Below are positions 6,292 through 12,386 of a DNA stretch of 12,386 nucleotides, piece by piece (positions within the stretch are counted from its first letter, which is position 1; each line of letters opens with the position of its first letter). The position numbers and the translations under genes are program-made. The DNA comes from Oscillospiraceae bacterium (lineage in GTDB: Bacteria; Bacillota_A; Clostridia; Oscillospirales; CAG-272). Location: contig SVRU01000080.1 of assembly GCA_015064665.1 (NCBI GenBank), forward strand, positions 1-12,386. Reading direction: 5' to 3'. The notes under the pieces are model-generated. The model saw nothing but the letters and a program-made list of their open reading frames with translations. It made no database searches and was not told the origin of the DNA.

Positions 6292-7569
6292 GTGGAGAAA
6301 AGCTATCTTACGAAAAACGGAATAAGTATATACGGGTATAGAAATCCCGCGTCGCACGGCTTTTTTATTTCTCTGTTTTTGAAAGCGGGCGCAATGTACG
6401 AATCCGAAAGAGACAGCGGGATAACGCATTTTCTTGAGCACGTTTCGATAAGAAACGTCAATAAAATTATGGGCGGAAATCTGTATTCCGAGCTTGACCG
6501 CCGAGGAATAGAGTTTAACGCGTCGACCTATGCCGAAATGGTGCAGTTTTACGTCAGCGGGGCATGCGGGAATTTTTCTTTCGGCGCAGAGATAATAACC
6601 AAGCTTTTCTCTCCGATTGAGCTTAAAAGAGATGAAATAGAAGCCGAGCGCAAAAGGGTAAAGGCGGAAATACGCGAGTCGGATGACAAAAACTCGCTTC
6701 TCTCCTTTACAAACGGAATAATTCACTCGGGAACCTCGCTTGAAAGGCCAATAACGGGAACTCTGTCGAGTGTTAATTCCATTACGGTAAAGCGGCTTGA
6801 GGAATATCGCCGCGCTGCATTCTGTAAGGAAAACCTCTTCTTCTACGTTACGGGCAACTTTACTGAGAGTGATATAGCCTATCTTTCTTTGCTAGTCGAA
6901 AAATGCAACCTTCCGAATGCAAAAAGAATTGCGGATAACATCGCCCCCGTGTCGAAAAAACACTTTAAACGCGGTGGAGAGGTCGCAATAAAGAACGCCG
7001 ATTATACGATGCTCAGATTTACCTTTGATATAGATATGAAAAAAGTCACCGTACCCGAAACCGACCTTATATACGATATGCTTCTCTCAGGCTACGCATC
7101 CCGCTTGTTTATTGAACTGAGCGAGTCAAGAGGTCTGTTTTACGACCTTAGCGGTGCGGTAGAGCGATACCGAAATATAGGTCAGCTTTACTTTACGTAC
7201 GAGCTTCGCGGGAAGGATATTCTCTCTGCTGTTGAAATTACGGTTAATATACTTAATGATTTCAAACAAAATCTTCAGTCGCCCGACTCGCTTATGAAAT
7301 GCGGTTACGTTGATAACGCGTTTATGCTTTTTGATGATTCACGCGAACTTAACTTTACATTTGCATACGATAATCATATAATGCAGCTTGGATATGACTC
7401 TATCGAAGATAGGAAAAGAGCTTATGAATCGGTGACTAGTGCGGATATAAGACGGGCGGCGTGTGAAATTTTCAAGCCCGATAATCTTACCTTGACACTA
7501 AAGGGCGATAAAAAGAAAATAGATGCGGACAAGCTTTCCGAAATTATTCTTAAGCTTGCCCCGAACTGA
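6292..7569 (+). CDS. M16 family zinc metallopeptidase (insulinase-like, single-chain)
   Basis: A 425-residue protein with the two-domain layout of M16B peptidases (an N-terminal catalytic half and a C-terminal M16_C-like half). The inverted zinc motif is HFLEH (His46, Glu49, His50). A third ligand, Glu126, lies in VKAEIRE 75 residues after the motif, within the family spacing. The usual hydrophobic stretch after the motif (M-x-F-K-G-T in many members) is replaced by VSIRNVN, so this is a divergent member. The start is a GTG at 6292 because GGGGGGTGA (6278-6286) sits five bases upstream; a nearer GTG at 6283 is embedded in that site. It is probably cytosolic, as no signal peptide is seen. It lies upstream of an MFS transporter in a two-gene unit. 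The substrate is unknown, and the usual second M16 partner gene is absent from this window. Confidence 0.88.
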   Translation: MEKSYLTKNGISIYGYRNPASHGFFISLFLKAGAMYESERDSGITHFLEHVSIRNVNKIMGGNLYSELDRRGIEFNASTYAEMVQFYVSGACGNFSFGAEIITKLFSPIELKRDEIEAERKRVKAEIRESDDKNSLLSFTNGIIHSGTSLERPITGTLSSVNSITVKRLEEYRRAAFCKENLFFYVTGNFTESDIAYLSLLVEKCNLPNAKRIADNIAPVSKKHFKRGGEVAIKNADYTMLRFTFDIDMKKVTVPETDLIYDMLLSGYASRLFIELSESRGLFYDLSGAVERYRNIGQLYFTYELRGKDILSAVEITVNILNDFKQNLQSPDSLMKCGYVDNAFMLFDDSRELNFTFAYDNHIMQLGYDSIEDRKRAYESVTSADIRRAACEIFKPDNLTLTLKGDKKKIDADKLSEIILKLAPN

Positions 7570-7603
7570 ACTAACAAGCCTTACGCTTAAAGAAAGGACC
7601 GCC

Positions 7604-8911
7604 ATGACCGAAACTTTAGATGTGAGAAAAAGAAAGATTGCCTATTTCTTCCTTATATTTTCAACGATATTTTTGTATGTATCTCTGACGGGAGCGAAGA
7701 ATATCTATTCATCCGAGAAAACAACGCTTTACGAGCTTGGAATTTTCGGAAACTTTACCGACCTTGCAACGACGATGGAATATTATTTTTACACCTACGC
7801 CGCAATGCAGATATTCCTTATTTTTTTCGTAAAGAAAATCAATATAAAATGGTTTCTTACCGCAACGCTCGGTATATCGGCTCTGCTTATCGGGGCGGTG
7901 CCCTTCACCGACGATATTGTTCAGCACTACGTTCTCTACGCAGTAAACGGAGTCTTGCAGGCGGGTATATGGGGATGTCTGCTTAAGGTGCTTAGTCTGC
8001 ATCTTCCTTTAAGGCTTCTTCCCTTAGCAAATCAGATAATGTCAGCAGGACCCGCCGTATCGGGTGCGGTCGGTTACGGAGTTGCGGCGGCATTCGGTGA
8101 AAACTGGAAATTGCCCTTTATACTTATGTCGCTGATTCTTCTGGCGGCGGTCGCAACCTACTTTATATCCGTCACGTATATGGAAAAATTCCCGAAGGAA
8201 ATTGAAATGCATCACGTCGTTCATTCCGACGGAACGGAAGAGGACGTGTCGGACGATGATGAAAACGATTTTATTCATCTGGATAATAAAAAGAGGATAA
8301 TACTTTTTTATGCGTTATCAACTCTCTTAAGCTTTCTTTTTACCCTTCTTTATTTTGCTGTGAACAATAACCTTGACGTTTATCTTAAAGAAATTGGCGG
8401 CTTTTCAAACGGAAAATCAAAGCTGCTCACGATTTTTGCGCCCGTCGTAGCCGTAATAGGTCCGTTCATTTGCGTCCGTATGTGTGAGATGCGAAAGAAT
8501 TTTATAACTGTATGTAGCTTTTTCTTCGGCGCGGCAATGCTTGTGTCGCTATCTCTTATCTTTCTTTTCGATAAAAGTGCAATTCTCTCATTGATCCTCG
8601 TTGTTCTGTTTATTCTGCTTGTTAACGGCGGCAGGTCTGTAACTCTCTCTATTGCATCGCTGAGAATGCGTTCAAAAATTGACACGGGTGTGTATTCCAC
8701 GATGGTAAATGCCGTTGCGTCCATTGCATCTGGATTTGCTCCGAAGCTGATAACCCGCGTTCTCGATAACGCGTCGTACACAACCGACGAGAGCTGGAAA
8801 ATATCCTTTGTTATGGTTTTTGTATTTTCTCTCGTCACGGTGGCTTTGCTTATGGCGTGCAACCTTTTCGTCAAGGTTGCAAACCGCAAAAAATACGCAG
8901 AAGAAAAATAA
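7604..8911 (+). CDS. MFS transporter, 12 predicted membrane helices
   Basis: A 435-residue integral membrane protein. Hydrophobic segments lie near residues 11-31, 59-77, 82-101, 107-130, 140-164, 168-191, 231-253, 272-293, 299-322, 325-343, 363-385 and 399-424, the 6+6 arrangement of the major facilitator superfamily. The two halves are joined by a strongly acidic cytoplasmic loop (about 195-230, with EEDVSDDDEND). NGVLQAG (115-121) in helix 4 and the following segment recall organophosphate antiporter-like (GlpT/UhpT) members, but this is weak and the substrate is unknown. The ATG at 7604 is chosen over upstream in-frame codons because AGAAAGGA (7591-7598) lies five bases before it. The upstream extension would also overlap the M16 gene and add a non-membrane tail. 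The gene follows the peptidase by 34 bases and ends at the bidirectional terminator. Confidence 0.88.
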   Translation: MTETLDVRKRKIAYFFLIFSTIFLYVSLTGAKNIYSSEKTTLYELGIFGNFTDLATTMEYYFYTYAAMQIFLIFFVKKINIKWFLTATLGISALLIGAVPFTDDIVQHYVLYAVNGVLQAGIWGCLLKVLSLHLPLRLLPLANQIMSAGPAVSGAVGYGVAAAFGENWKLPFILMSLILLAAVATYFISVTYMEKFPKEIEMHHVVHSDGTEEDVSDDDENDFIHLDNKKRIILFYALSTLLSFLFTLLYFAVNNNLDVYLKEIGGFSNGKSKLLTIFAPVVAVIGPFICVRMCEMRKNFITVCSFFFGAAMLVSLSLIFLFDKSAILSLILVVLFILLVNGGRSVTLSIASLRMRSKIDTGVYSTMVNAVASIASGFAPKLITRVLDNASYTTDESWKISFVMVFVFSLVTVALLMACNLFVKVANRKKYAEEK

Positions 8912-8967
8912 AGATAATAAAAAACAGACTTGGAATTCTGGTCCCAAGTCTGTTTTCTTATTATCTT
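8911..8967. terminator. Long bidirectional terminator between the MFS gene and prfB
   Basis: An inverted repeat with arms 8911-8933 and 8944-8967: AAAACAGACTTGG pairs with CCAAGTCTGTTTT around a 10-base loop. The pairing continues outward as AAGATAATAA against TTATTATCTT, with one bulged C at 8957. Read from either strand, a G+C-containing core stem is flanked by A-rich and T-rich arms, so it should stop transcription from the MFS gene (plus) and from prfB (minus). It begins on the last base of the MFS stop codon and ends 13 bases from the prfB stop. Confidence 0.88.
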
Positions 8968-8980
8968 ATGGAGTGACACG

Positions 8981-10105
8981 TCACGCCTTGTTTTCCTCTT
9001 CCTTTGAAAGATACTTCAGATATGCGTTTATAAATCCGTCTATCTCGCCGTCCATAACCGCGTCGATATTGCCGTCCTCGTAGCCGGTTCTCGTGTCCTT
9101 TGCAAGAGTGTAGGGCATAAATACGTAGCTTCGTATCTGGCTACCCCATTCTATGTTTGCCTTGTTGCCCTGAATATCCTCAATTCTTTCAAGCTTCTCG
9201 CGCATTTTGATTTCCATGAGCTTGGATTTGAGCATTTTCATAGCCGTTTCCTTATTCTGAAGCTGGCTTCTCTCGGTCTGGCATCCAACGACGATACCCG
9301 TCGGCTTGTGAACGATACGGATAGCCGAGTCGGTCTTATTTATGTGCTGACCGCCAGCGCCGCTTGAACGGTGCGCCGTAACCTCAATATCCTCGTCTCT
9401 TATAACTATTGAATCGTCGTCCTCAAACTCGGGCATGACCTCAACCGAAGAAAAAGAGGTGTGCCGTCTTCCCGACGAGTCAAAGGGAGATATTCTTACA
9501 AGGCGGTGAACGCCGTTCTCACTCTTCAGATATCCGTAAGCATTTATGCCCTCAATCATAATGGTTGCCGACTTTATTCCTGCCTCGTCACCGTCAAGCC
9601 AGTCTATGAGCTTGACGTTAAATCCGTGCTTCTCGCCCCATCTCGTATAAAGGCGGTAAAGCATGGAAGCCCAGTCCTGTGCCTCTGTTCCGCCGGCACC
9701 GGGGTGGAAGGAGACTATTGCGTTGTTTTTGTCGTAAGGTCCAGAAAGGAGAACCTCGATTCTCTTCTTTTCTGCCTCGGTTTCTATATACTCGGTTTCC
9801 GAGACAACCTCCTCAACCGAATCCTCATCGCCCGCTTCAATAGCCATCTCGCAAAGCGTATAAGCATCTTCAAGCTTTGCCGAAAGCTCCTCGTAGCTTT
9901 CAACCTTTGTTTTTAACTGTTTTATTTCCTGAAGCTTCTTTGAGGATTTTTCCGCATCGTTCCAGAAATCCTGAACCATAGTTTCGCGTTCAAGGTCAGC
10001 CGCGCGCTCACGCGACTCTTCAATTCTGAGCTGATTTCCAAGCTCCGTCACAACGTCGCGGAGCTCTATAAGCTTTCTTTTCGCTTCTTCAAGCGCAACA
10101 ATCAT
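8981..10105 (-). CDS. prfB: Peptide chain release factor 2
   Basis: RF2 recognises UAA and UGA stop codons in the ribosomal A site and triggers peptide release. The 374-residue product is full length. The N-terminal helical domain (about 1-115) is followed by the codon-reading SPF tripeptide (206-208 in RISPFDSSG) and the catalytic GGQ (251-253 in SSGAGGQHINKTDS). SPF rather than PxT separates it from RF1. The gene is one continuous frame: the region where many bacteria have the CTTTGA +1 frameshift site (around codon 25) reads GNQLRIEES without interruption. The ATG at 10105 has only a weak, distant ribosome binding site (AAGGG about 14 bases upstream), but the start fits the family N-terminus. 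It has its own promoter and faces the MFS gene tail to tail. Confidence 0.97.
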   Translation of the reverse strand: MIVALEEAKRKLIELRDVVTELGNQLRIEESRERAADLERETMVQDFWNDAEKSSKKLQEIKQLKTKVESYEELSAKLEDAYTLCEMAIEAGDEDSVEEVVSETEYIETEAEKKRIEVLLSGPYDKNNAIVSFHPGAGGTEAQDWASMLYRLYTRWGEKHGFNVKLIDWLDGDEAGIKSATIMIEGINAYGYLKSENGVHRLVRISPFDSSGRRHTSFSSVEVMPEFEDDDSIVIRDEDIEVTAHRSSGAGGQHINKTDSAIRIVHKPTGIVVGCQTERSQLQNKETAMKMLKSKLMEIKMREKLERIEDIQGNKANIEWGSQIRSYVFMPYTLAKDTRTGYEDGNIDAVMDGEIDGFINAYLKYLSKEEENKA

Positions 10106-10139
10106 CGTTTTTAACCGTACCCTTTTTATTATTCAATAC

Positions 10140-10168
10140 ATTTTACCATAAAAGTTTGCAATTGTAAA
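10140..10168 (-). promoter_or_regulatory. SigA-type promoter of prfB
   Basis: On the minus strand TTTACA (10168-10163), a 17-base spacer and TAAAAT (10145-10140), with TGG just before the -10 (extended -10). The start site would be near 10132, giving a leader of about 27 bases. Confidence 0.78.
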
Positions 10169-10170
10169 GG

Positions 10171-10198
10171 GTAAAAACAAAAATATTGCGGCTTGCAA
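10171..10198 (-). terminator. Possible weak terminator after dapA
   Basis: On the minus strand TTGC-AAGCC-GCAA (10198-10186) forms a small four-pair hairpin followed by a T-rich run (10185-10171). The stem is weak, so termination may be partial and some dapA transcription could continue into prfB. It sits immediately upstream of the prfB -35. Confidence 0.3.
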
Positions 10199-10222
10199 AT
10201 TGTTAGGACCGAAAAAACGCCC

Positions 10223-11119
10223 TTACACCTTTGAAAAAAGCTCGTCAAGCCTTGCAATTTCGGCTTTGATGGCAATGCGTGTCGATTTTTCGGACTTATA
10301 AAGCGGCAACCGTACCTCAGGCGAACACAAGCCCTTAAGACTCATCGCGTATTTTATCGGTGCAGGATTGGTCTCCTTGAAAATCAGCTTTATGAATTCT
10401 AATAATTCAAGCTGACCTTTTCTTGATTTTTCCGTCTTGCCGTCAAAATAAAGGTTGCATATGTCTGCGATTTTCTGAGGGTAAATGTTCGAAACCACGG
10501 AAATAACCCCTGCGCCCCCAAGCGCAAGGGTGAGAAAAATCTGCGAATCGTTACCAGCGTAAAGATAAAGGTCATCGCCGAAGGAGGAAAGCTCAGTGAG
10601 TCTGTCGGCTGAATCCGACGCCTCTTTAATTCCGACGACGTTTTCTTCTTTTGCAAGCTCCTCAAGCTGCTTTAAGGTAAGGTTCACACCTGTGCGCGAC
10701 GGCACGTTGTATAAAATTATTGGAATATCCGAAACCGCGGAAATTCTTTTGTAATGCTCAACAACGCCCCGATGCGTTCCCTTGTTGTAATAAGGCGTCA
10801 CGACGAGTATGCCGTCACAGCCTATATTCCGCGCGGTTTTTGCGTGCTTTATCGCAAGAGCCGTGTCGTTTGTTCCAGTGCCGAAAATCAACTTGACTCG
10901 GCCGTTGATTTTTTTCTTGGTATATGAGTAAAGCTCAAATCTTTCGGTATTTGAAAGCGTTGCTGCCTCGCCCGTCGTGCCGCCTATAACGAGCGCCGCC
11001 GTTCCACCGCTTATCTGCGACTCGATTATTCCGTCGAGCCGTGCGTAATCTATTTTTCCTCGTTTCATTGGGGTAACGAGCGCGCATGCCGCACCGCTGA
11101 AAACCAATTTTTTCCCCAT
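10223..11119 (-). CDS. dapA: 4-Hydroxy-tetrahydrodipicolinate synthase
   Basis: DapA condenses pyruvate with aspartate semialdehyde, the first committed step of the diaminopimelate/lysine branch that feeds cell-wall and lysine synthesis. The 298-residue TIM barrel has the expected residues: Thr48/Thr49 in GGTTGE, Tyr137 in ILYNVPSRTG, Arg142, and the Schiff-base Lys165 in VVGIKEAS. All are offset by four from the E. coli numbering (44/45, 133, 138, 161). The ATG at 11119 follows GGGCAGG at about eight bases. It appears to stand alone: no other lysine-pathway gene is adjacent, prfB downstream has its own promoter, and queA is divergent. I found no convincing promoter for it in the 110-base gap with queA, and no T-box or lysine riboswitch. 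Confidence 0.96.
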   Translation of the reverse strand: MGKKLVFSGAACALVTPMKRGKIDYARLDGIIESQISGGTAALVIGGTTGEAATLSNTERFELYSYTKKKINGRVKLIFGTGTNDTALAIKHAKTARNIGCDGILVVTPYYNKGTHRGVVEHYKRISAVSDIPIILYNVPSRTGVNLTLKQLEELAKEENVVGIKEASDSADRLTELSSFGDDLYLYAGNDSQIFLTLALGGAGVISVVSNIYPQKIADICNLYFDGKTEKSRKGQLELLEFIKLIFKETNPAPIKYAMSLKGLCSPEVRLPLYKSEKSTRIAIKAEIARLDELFSKV

Positions 11120-11134
11120 TTTTTATGCCTGCCC

Positions 11135-11163
11135 TTGAAAAATATTTTAATGTGTTGTATAAT
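11135..11163 (+). promoter_or_regulatory. SigA-type promoter of queA
   Basis: TTGAAA (11135-11140), a 17-base spacer and TATAAT (11158-11163). The start site would be near 11170, giving a leader of about 60 bases before the queA ATG. Confidence 0.85.
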
Positions 11164-11170
11164 AATACGA

Positions 11171-11188
11171 AACGTAAAACTATACGTT
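11171..11188 (+). repeat. Small inverted repeat at the 5' end of the queA transcript
   Basis: AACGTA (11171-11176), a six-base loop and TACGTT (11183-11188) form a short hairpin almost exactly at the predicted transcript start. It has no T-run after it, so it is not a terminator. It could stabilise the 5' end or be an operator; the role is unknown. Confidence 0.45.
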
Positions 11189-11196
11189 ATCATTTT

Positions 11197-11226
11197 ATGA
11201 AGGTGTCGGCGTTTTGGCGCGTGTAA
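11197..11226 (+). CDS. Possible 9-codon leader ORF upstream of queA
   Basis: ATG at 11197 opens a short frame encoding MKVSAFWRV and ending at TAA 11224-11226. It is in the same frame as queA, whose ATG is three bases after that stop. No clear ribosome binding site precedes it, and queA itself also lacks a strong one, so coupling by re-initiation is conceivable. It could equally be chance. Confidence 0.25.
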   Translation: MKVSAFWRV

Positions 11227-11229
11227 AAA

Positions 11230-12312
11230 ATGAAAGAAATAGAAAAAGAAATTGTAAATGAGAGAATAGGTACGTCGCTCAAAACGAGTGATTTTTATTA
11301 TGAATTGCCCGAGGAGCTTATAGCGCAGACTCCGTCTGCCGAGCGCGACGGATGTCGGCTTATGGTTCTTGACCGCGAAAATAAAAGCGTAGACCATAAG
11401 ATATTTTCGGATATTATAGATTATCTTAATCCCGAGGATATGCTGGTTGTCAATTCCTCAAAGGTAATTCCTGCGCGCCTGCTCGGCAAAACCGATAAAA
11501 CGGGCGCAGATATGGAATTACTGTTGCTTCGAATGCTGGATTCGGGCGAGTGGGAAACGCTTGTACGCCCCGGAAAGCGTGCAAAGGTCGGTTCAAGCTT
11601 TGATTTTTCGGGCATTCTCAGGGCTATCGTCACCGACATCGTTGACGGCGGCAACAGGATTGTTAAATTCGAGTACGACACCGATAAATATAACAATATT
11701 TACGAAGTGCTTGACGCCGTCGGAAATATGCCTCTACCACCCTACATTACCGAAAAATTAAAAAATAAAGAGGATTACCAGACTGTTTACGCTAAGCGAG
11801 AGGGTTCTGCCGCAGCGCCCACCGCAGGGCTTCACTTTACGACCGAGCTTCTTGAGCGCATAAAGGCAAAGGGCGTCGGCTACGGCGAGGTAACTCTCCA
11901 CGTCGGACTCGGCACCTTCCGTCCCGTCAAGGTTGATAAAATAGAAGAGCATCTTATGCATGGGGAGTATTTTTATATGCCCGACGAGGTAGCCGAAGAA
12001 ATTAACCGCCGCCGAGCAAACGGCGGCAGAATAATAGCGGTTGGCACAACCTCCTGCCGCGTTCTTGAAAGCGTGTCGGACGAAGAGGGCAGAGTACACG
12101 CCGTAAAGGGCGAAACTGGGATTTTCATCTATCCCGGCTACAAATTTAAGGCAACCGACGCTCTGATAACCAACTTCCACCTTCCCGAAAGCACCCTCAT
12201 AATGCTCGTCAGTGCTCTGGCAGGAAAAGAGTTTGTTATGTCTGCTTACGAAAAAGCGGTGAGGGATAAGTATCGCTTTTTCTCCTTCGGCGATAGTATG
12301 TTCATCCAATAA
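11230..12312 (+). CDS. queA: S-adenosylmethionine:tRNA ribosyltransferase-isomerase
   Basis: QueA transfers and isomerises the ribosyl group of SAM onto preQ1 at tRNA position 34, giving epoxyqueuosine in the queuosine pathway. The 360-residue product shows family motifs: [14 protein letters not shown] (20-33), DRENK-x-x-[14 protein letters not shown] (73-84), APTAGLHFT (near 196-204), [14 protein letters not shown] (near 219-232), [10 protein letters not shown] and [14 protein letters not shown] full-length C-terminus ([11 protein letters not shown]) follows. About 17 residues ([17 protein letters not shown]) precede the usual start near KTSDFYY. No other in-frame start exists, as TAA lies in frame six bases upstream and no ATG, GTG or TTG follows before SDF. 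The ribosome binding site is weak. Other queuosine genes are not in the window; they could lie downstream. Confidence 0.96.
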   Translation: MKEIEKEIVNERIGTSLKTSDFYYELPEELIAQTPSAERDGCRLMVLDRENKSVDHKIFSDIIDYLNPEDMLVVNSSKVIPARLLGKTDKTGADMELLLLRMLDSGEWETLVRPGKRAKVGSSFDFSGILRAIVTDIVDGGNRIVKFEYDTDKYNNIYEVLDAVGNMPLPPYITEKLKNKEDYQTVYAKREGSAAAPTAGLHFTTELLERIKAKGVGYGEVTLHVGLGTFRPVKVDKIEEHLMHGEYFYMPDEVAEEINRRRANGGRIIAVGTTSCRVLESVSDEEGRVHAVKGETGIFIYPGYKFKATDALITNFHLPESTLIMLVSALAGKEFVMSAYEKAVRDKYRFFSFGDSMFIQ

Positions 12313-12386
12313 ACCGCCAATTGCTTCGTTGTCGCTCGACTCGCTCAAATCGGCGTAGGTAACTACGACTTCATTTCGCTCGCTCA
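12313..12386. repeat. Repeat-like, hairpin-rich intergenic segment (cut by the window edge)
   Basis: No gene is supported here. CTCGCTCA occurs at 12340-12347 and again at 12379-12386, 39 bases apart, and GTCGCTCGAC (12331-12340) is a near-palindrome. CGTAG-GTAA-CTACG (12354-12367) is a perfect five-pair hairpin with a GNRA-type loop. CGCCAATT (12315-12322) pairs imperfectly with AATCGGCG (12348-12355). The composition differs from the neighbouring genes. It may be the start of a dispersed or tandem intergenic repeat, but the window ends too soon to tell. Confidence 0.45.

Noticed and set aside
6259..6726. Minus-strand open frame across the divergent promoter region and the M16 start
   Set aside because: It would overlap the strong plus-strand promoter and a gene with an intact zinc motif, and no family resemblance is visible.
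7523..7603. Upstream extension of the MFS gene by 27 codons
   Set aside because: It overlaps the M16 gene, lacks a ribosome binding site, and adds a non-conserved segment. The ATG at 7604 has AGAAAGGA at proper spacing.
8380..8979. 199-codon minus-strand open frame opposite the MFS gene
   Set aside because: It is antisense to well-formed membrane helices, spans the terminator, and has low-complexity Arg/Thr content with no motif or start signal.
10000..10105. Programmed frameshift in prfB
   Set aside because: The expected region reads continuously through GNQLRIEES with no CTTTGA or in-frame stop.
11120..11229. dapA promoter, lysine riboswitch, T-box or preQ1 riboswitch in the dapA-queA gap
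   Set aside because: No minus-strand -35/-10 pair at 16-18 bases stood out, and none of the conserved aptamer or T-box motifs is present. Only the plus-strand promoter is convincing.
11758..12348. 196-codon minus-strand open frame opposite queA
   Set aside because: It covers highly conserved QueA motifs on the other strand; its frame is a shadow. Its start falls in the terminal repeat-like segment without a ribosome binding site.
12313..12386. CRISPR array or tRNA at the right edge
   Set aside because: Only one 8-base repeat pair is visible, with no spacer-repeat regularity of CRISPR type, and no cloverleaf can be folded.

Overview
The window looks like a housekeeping segment of a Bacillota chromosome, most likely an uncultured Clostridia (gut Oscillospirales-like) lineage. 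This is inferred from gene content: an ECF-type thiamine transporter subunit behind a TPP riboswitch with an intrinsic terminator, YlmH, a cytosolic parvulin, a methionine gamma-lyase family protein and an M16 peptidase. Strong GGAGG-like ribosome binding sites and consensus SigA promoters with 17-base spacers agree with it. Base composition by eye is mid-40s % GC. No mobile element, rRNA, tRNA or CRISPR array was seen.

Left block (1-6153, all on the minus strand). A consensus promoter at 6181-6209 drives a tightly packed run, read right to left: an RsmF-type rRNA m5C methyltransferase, a PpiC-type prolyl isomerase, the S4 protein YlmH, a YjjG-like HAD nucleotidase (TTG start), a methionine gamma-lyase family PLP enzyme and thiamine pyrophosphokinase (thiN). 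Genes overlap by 1-4 bases or are separated by at most 38 bases. Just past thiN a second consensus promoter (596-624) starts a leader with a TPP riboswitch and a terminator hairpin, followed by thiT, which runs off the left edge. Salvage (ThiT imports thiamine, ThiN pyrophosphorylates it) is therefore contiguous, but only thiT lies downstream of the TPP sensor.

Middle block (6232-8967, plus strand). A divergent promoter drives a two-gene unit: an M16 metallopeptidase and a 12-helix MFS transporter. It ends in an unusually long inverted repeat that probably terminates transcription from both sides, because prfB converges on it.

Right block (8981-12386). prfB (RF2, no programmed frameshift) and dapA are on the minus strand, and prfB has its own promoter between them. 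queA (queuosine synthesis) diverges from dapA, with a consensus promoter and an odd leader containing a small hairpin and a 9-codon ORF. The last 74 bases, after queA, are non-coding, repeat-like and rich in hairpins; they may be the edge of a repeat.

No clearly new system is present. The items most worth a second look are the terminal repeat-like segment, the M16-MFS pair, the queA leader, and possible operon read-through into the TPP riboswitch.
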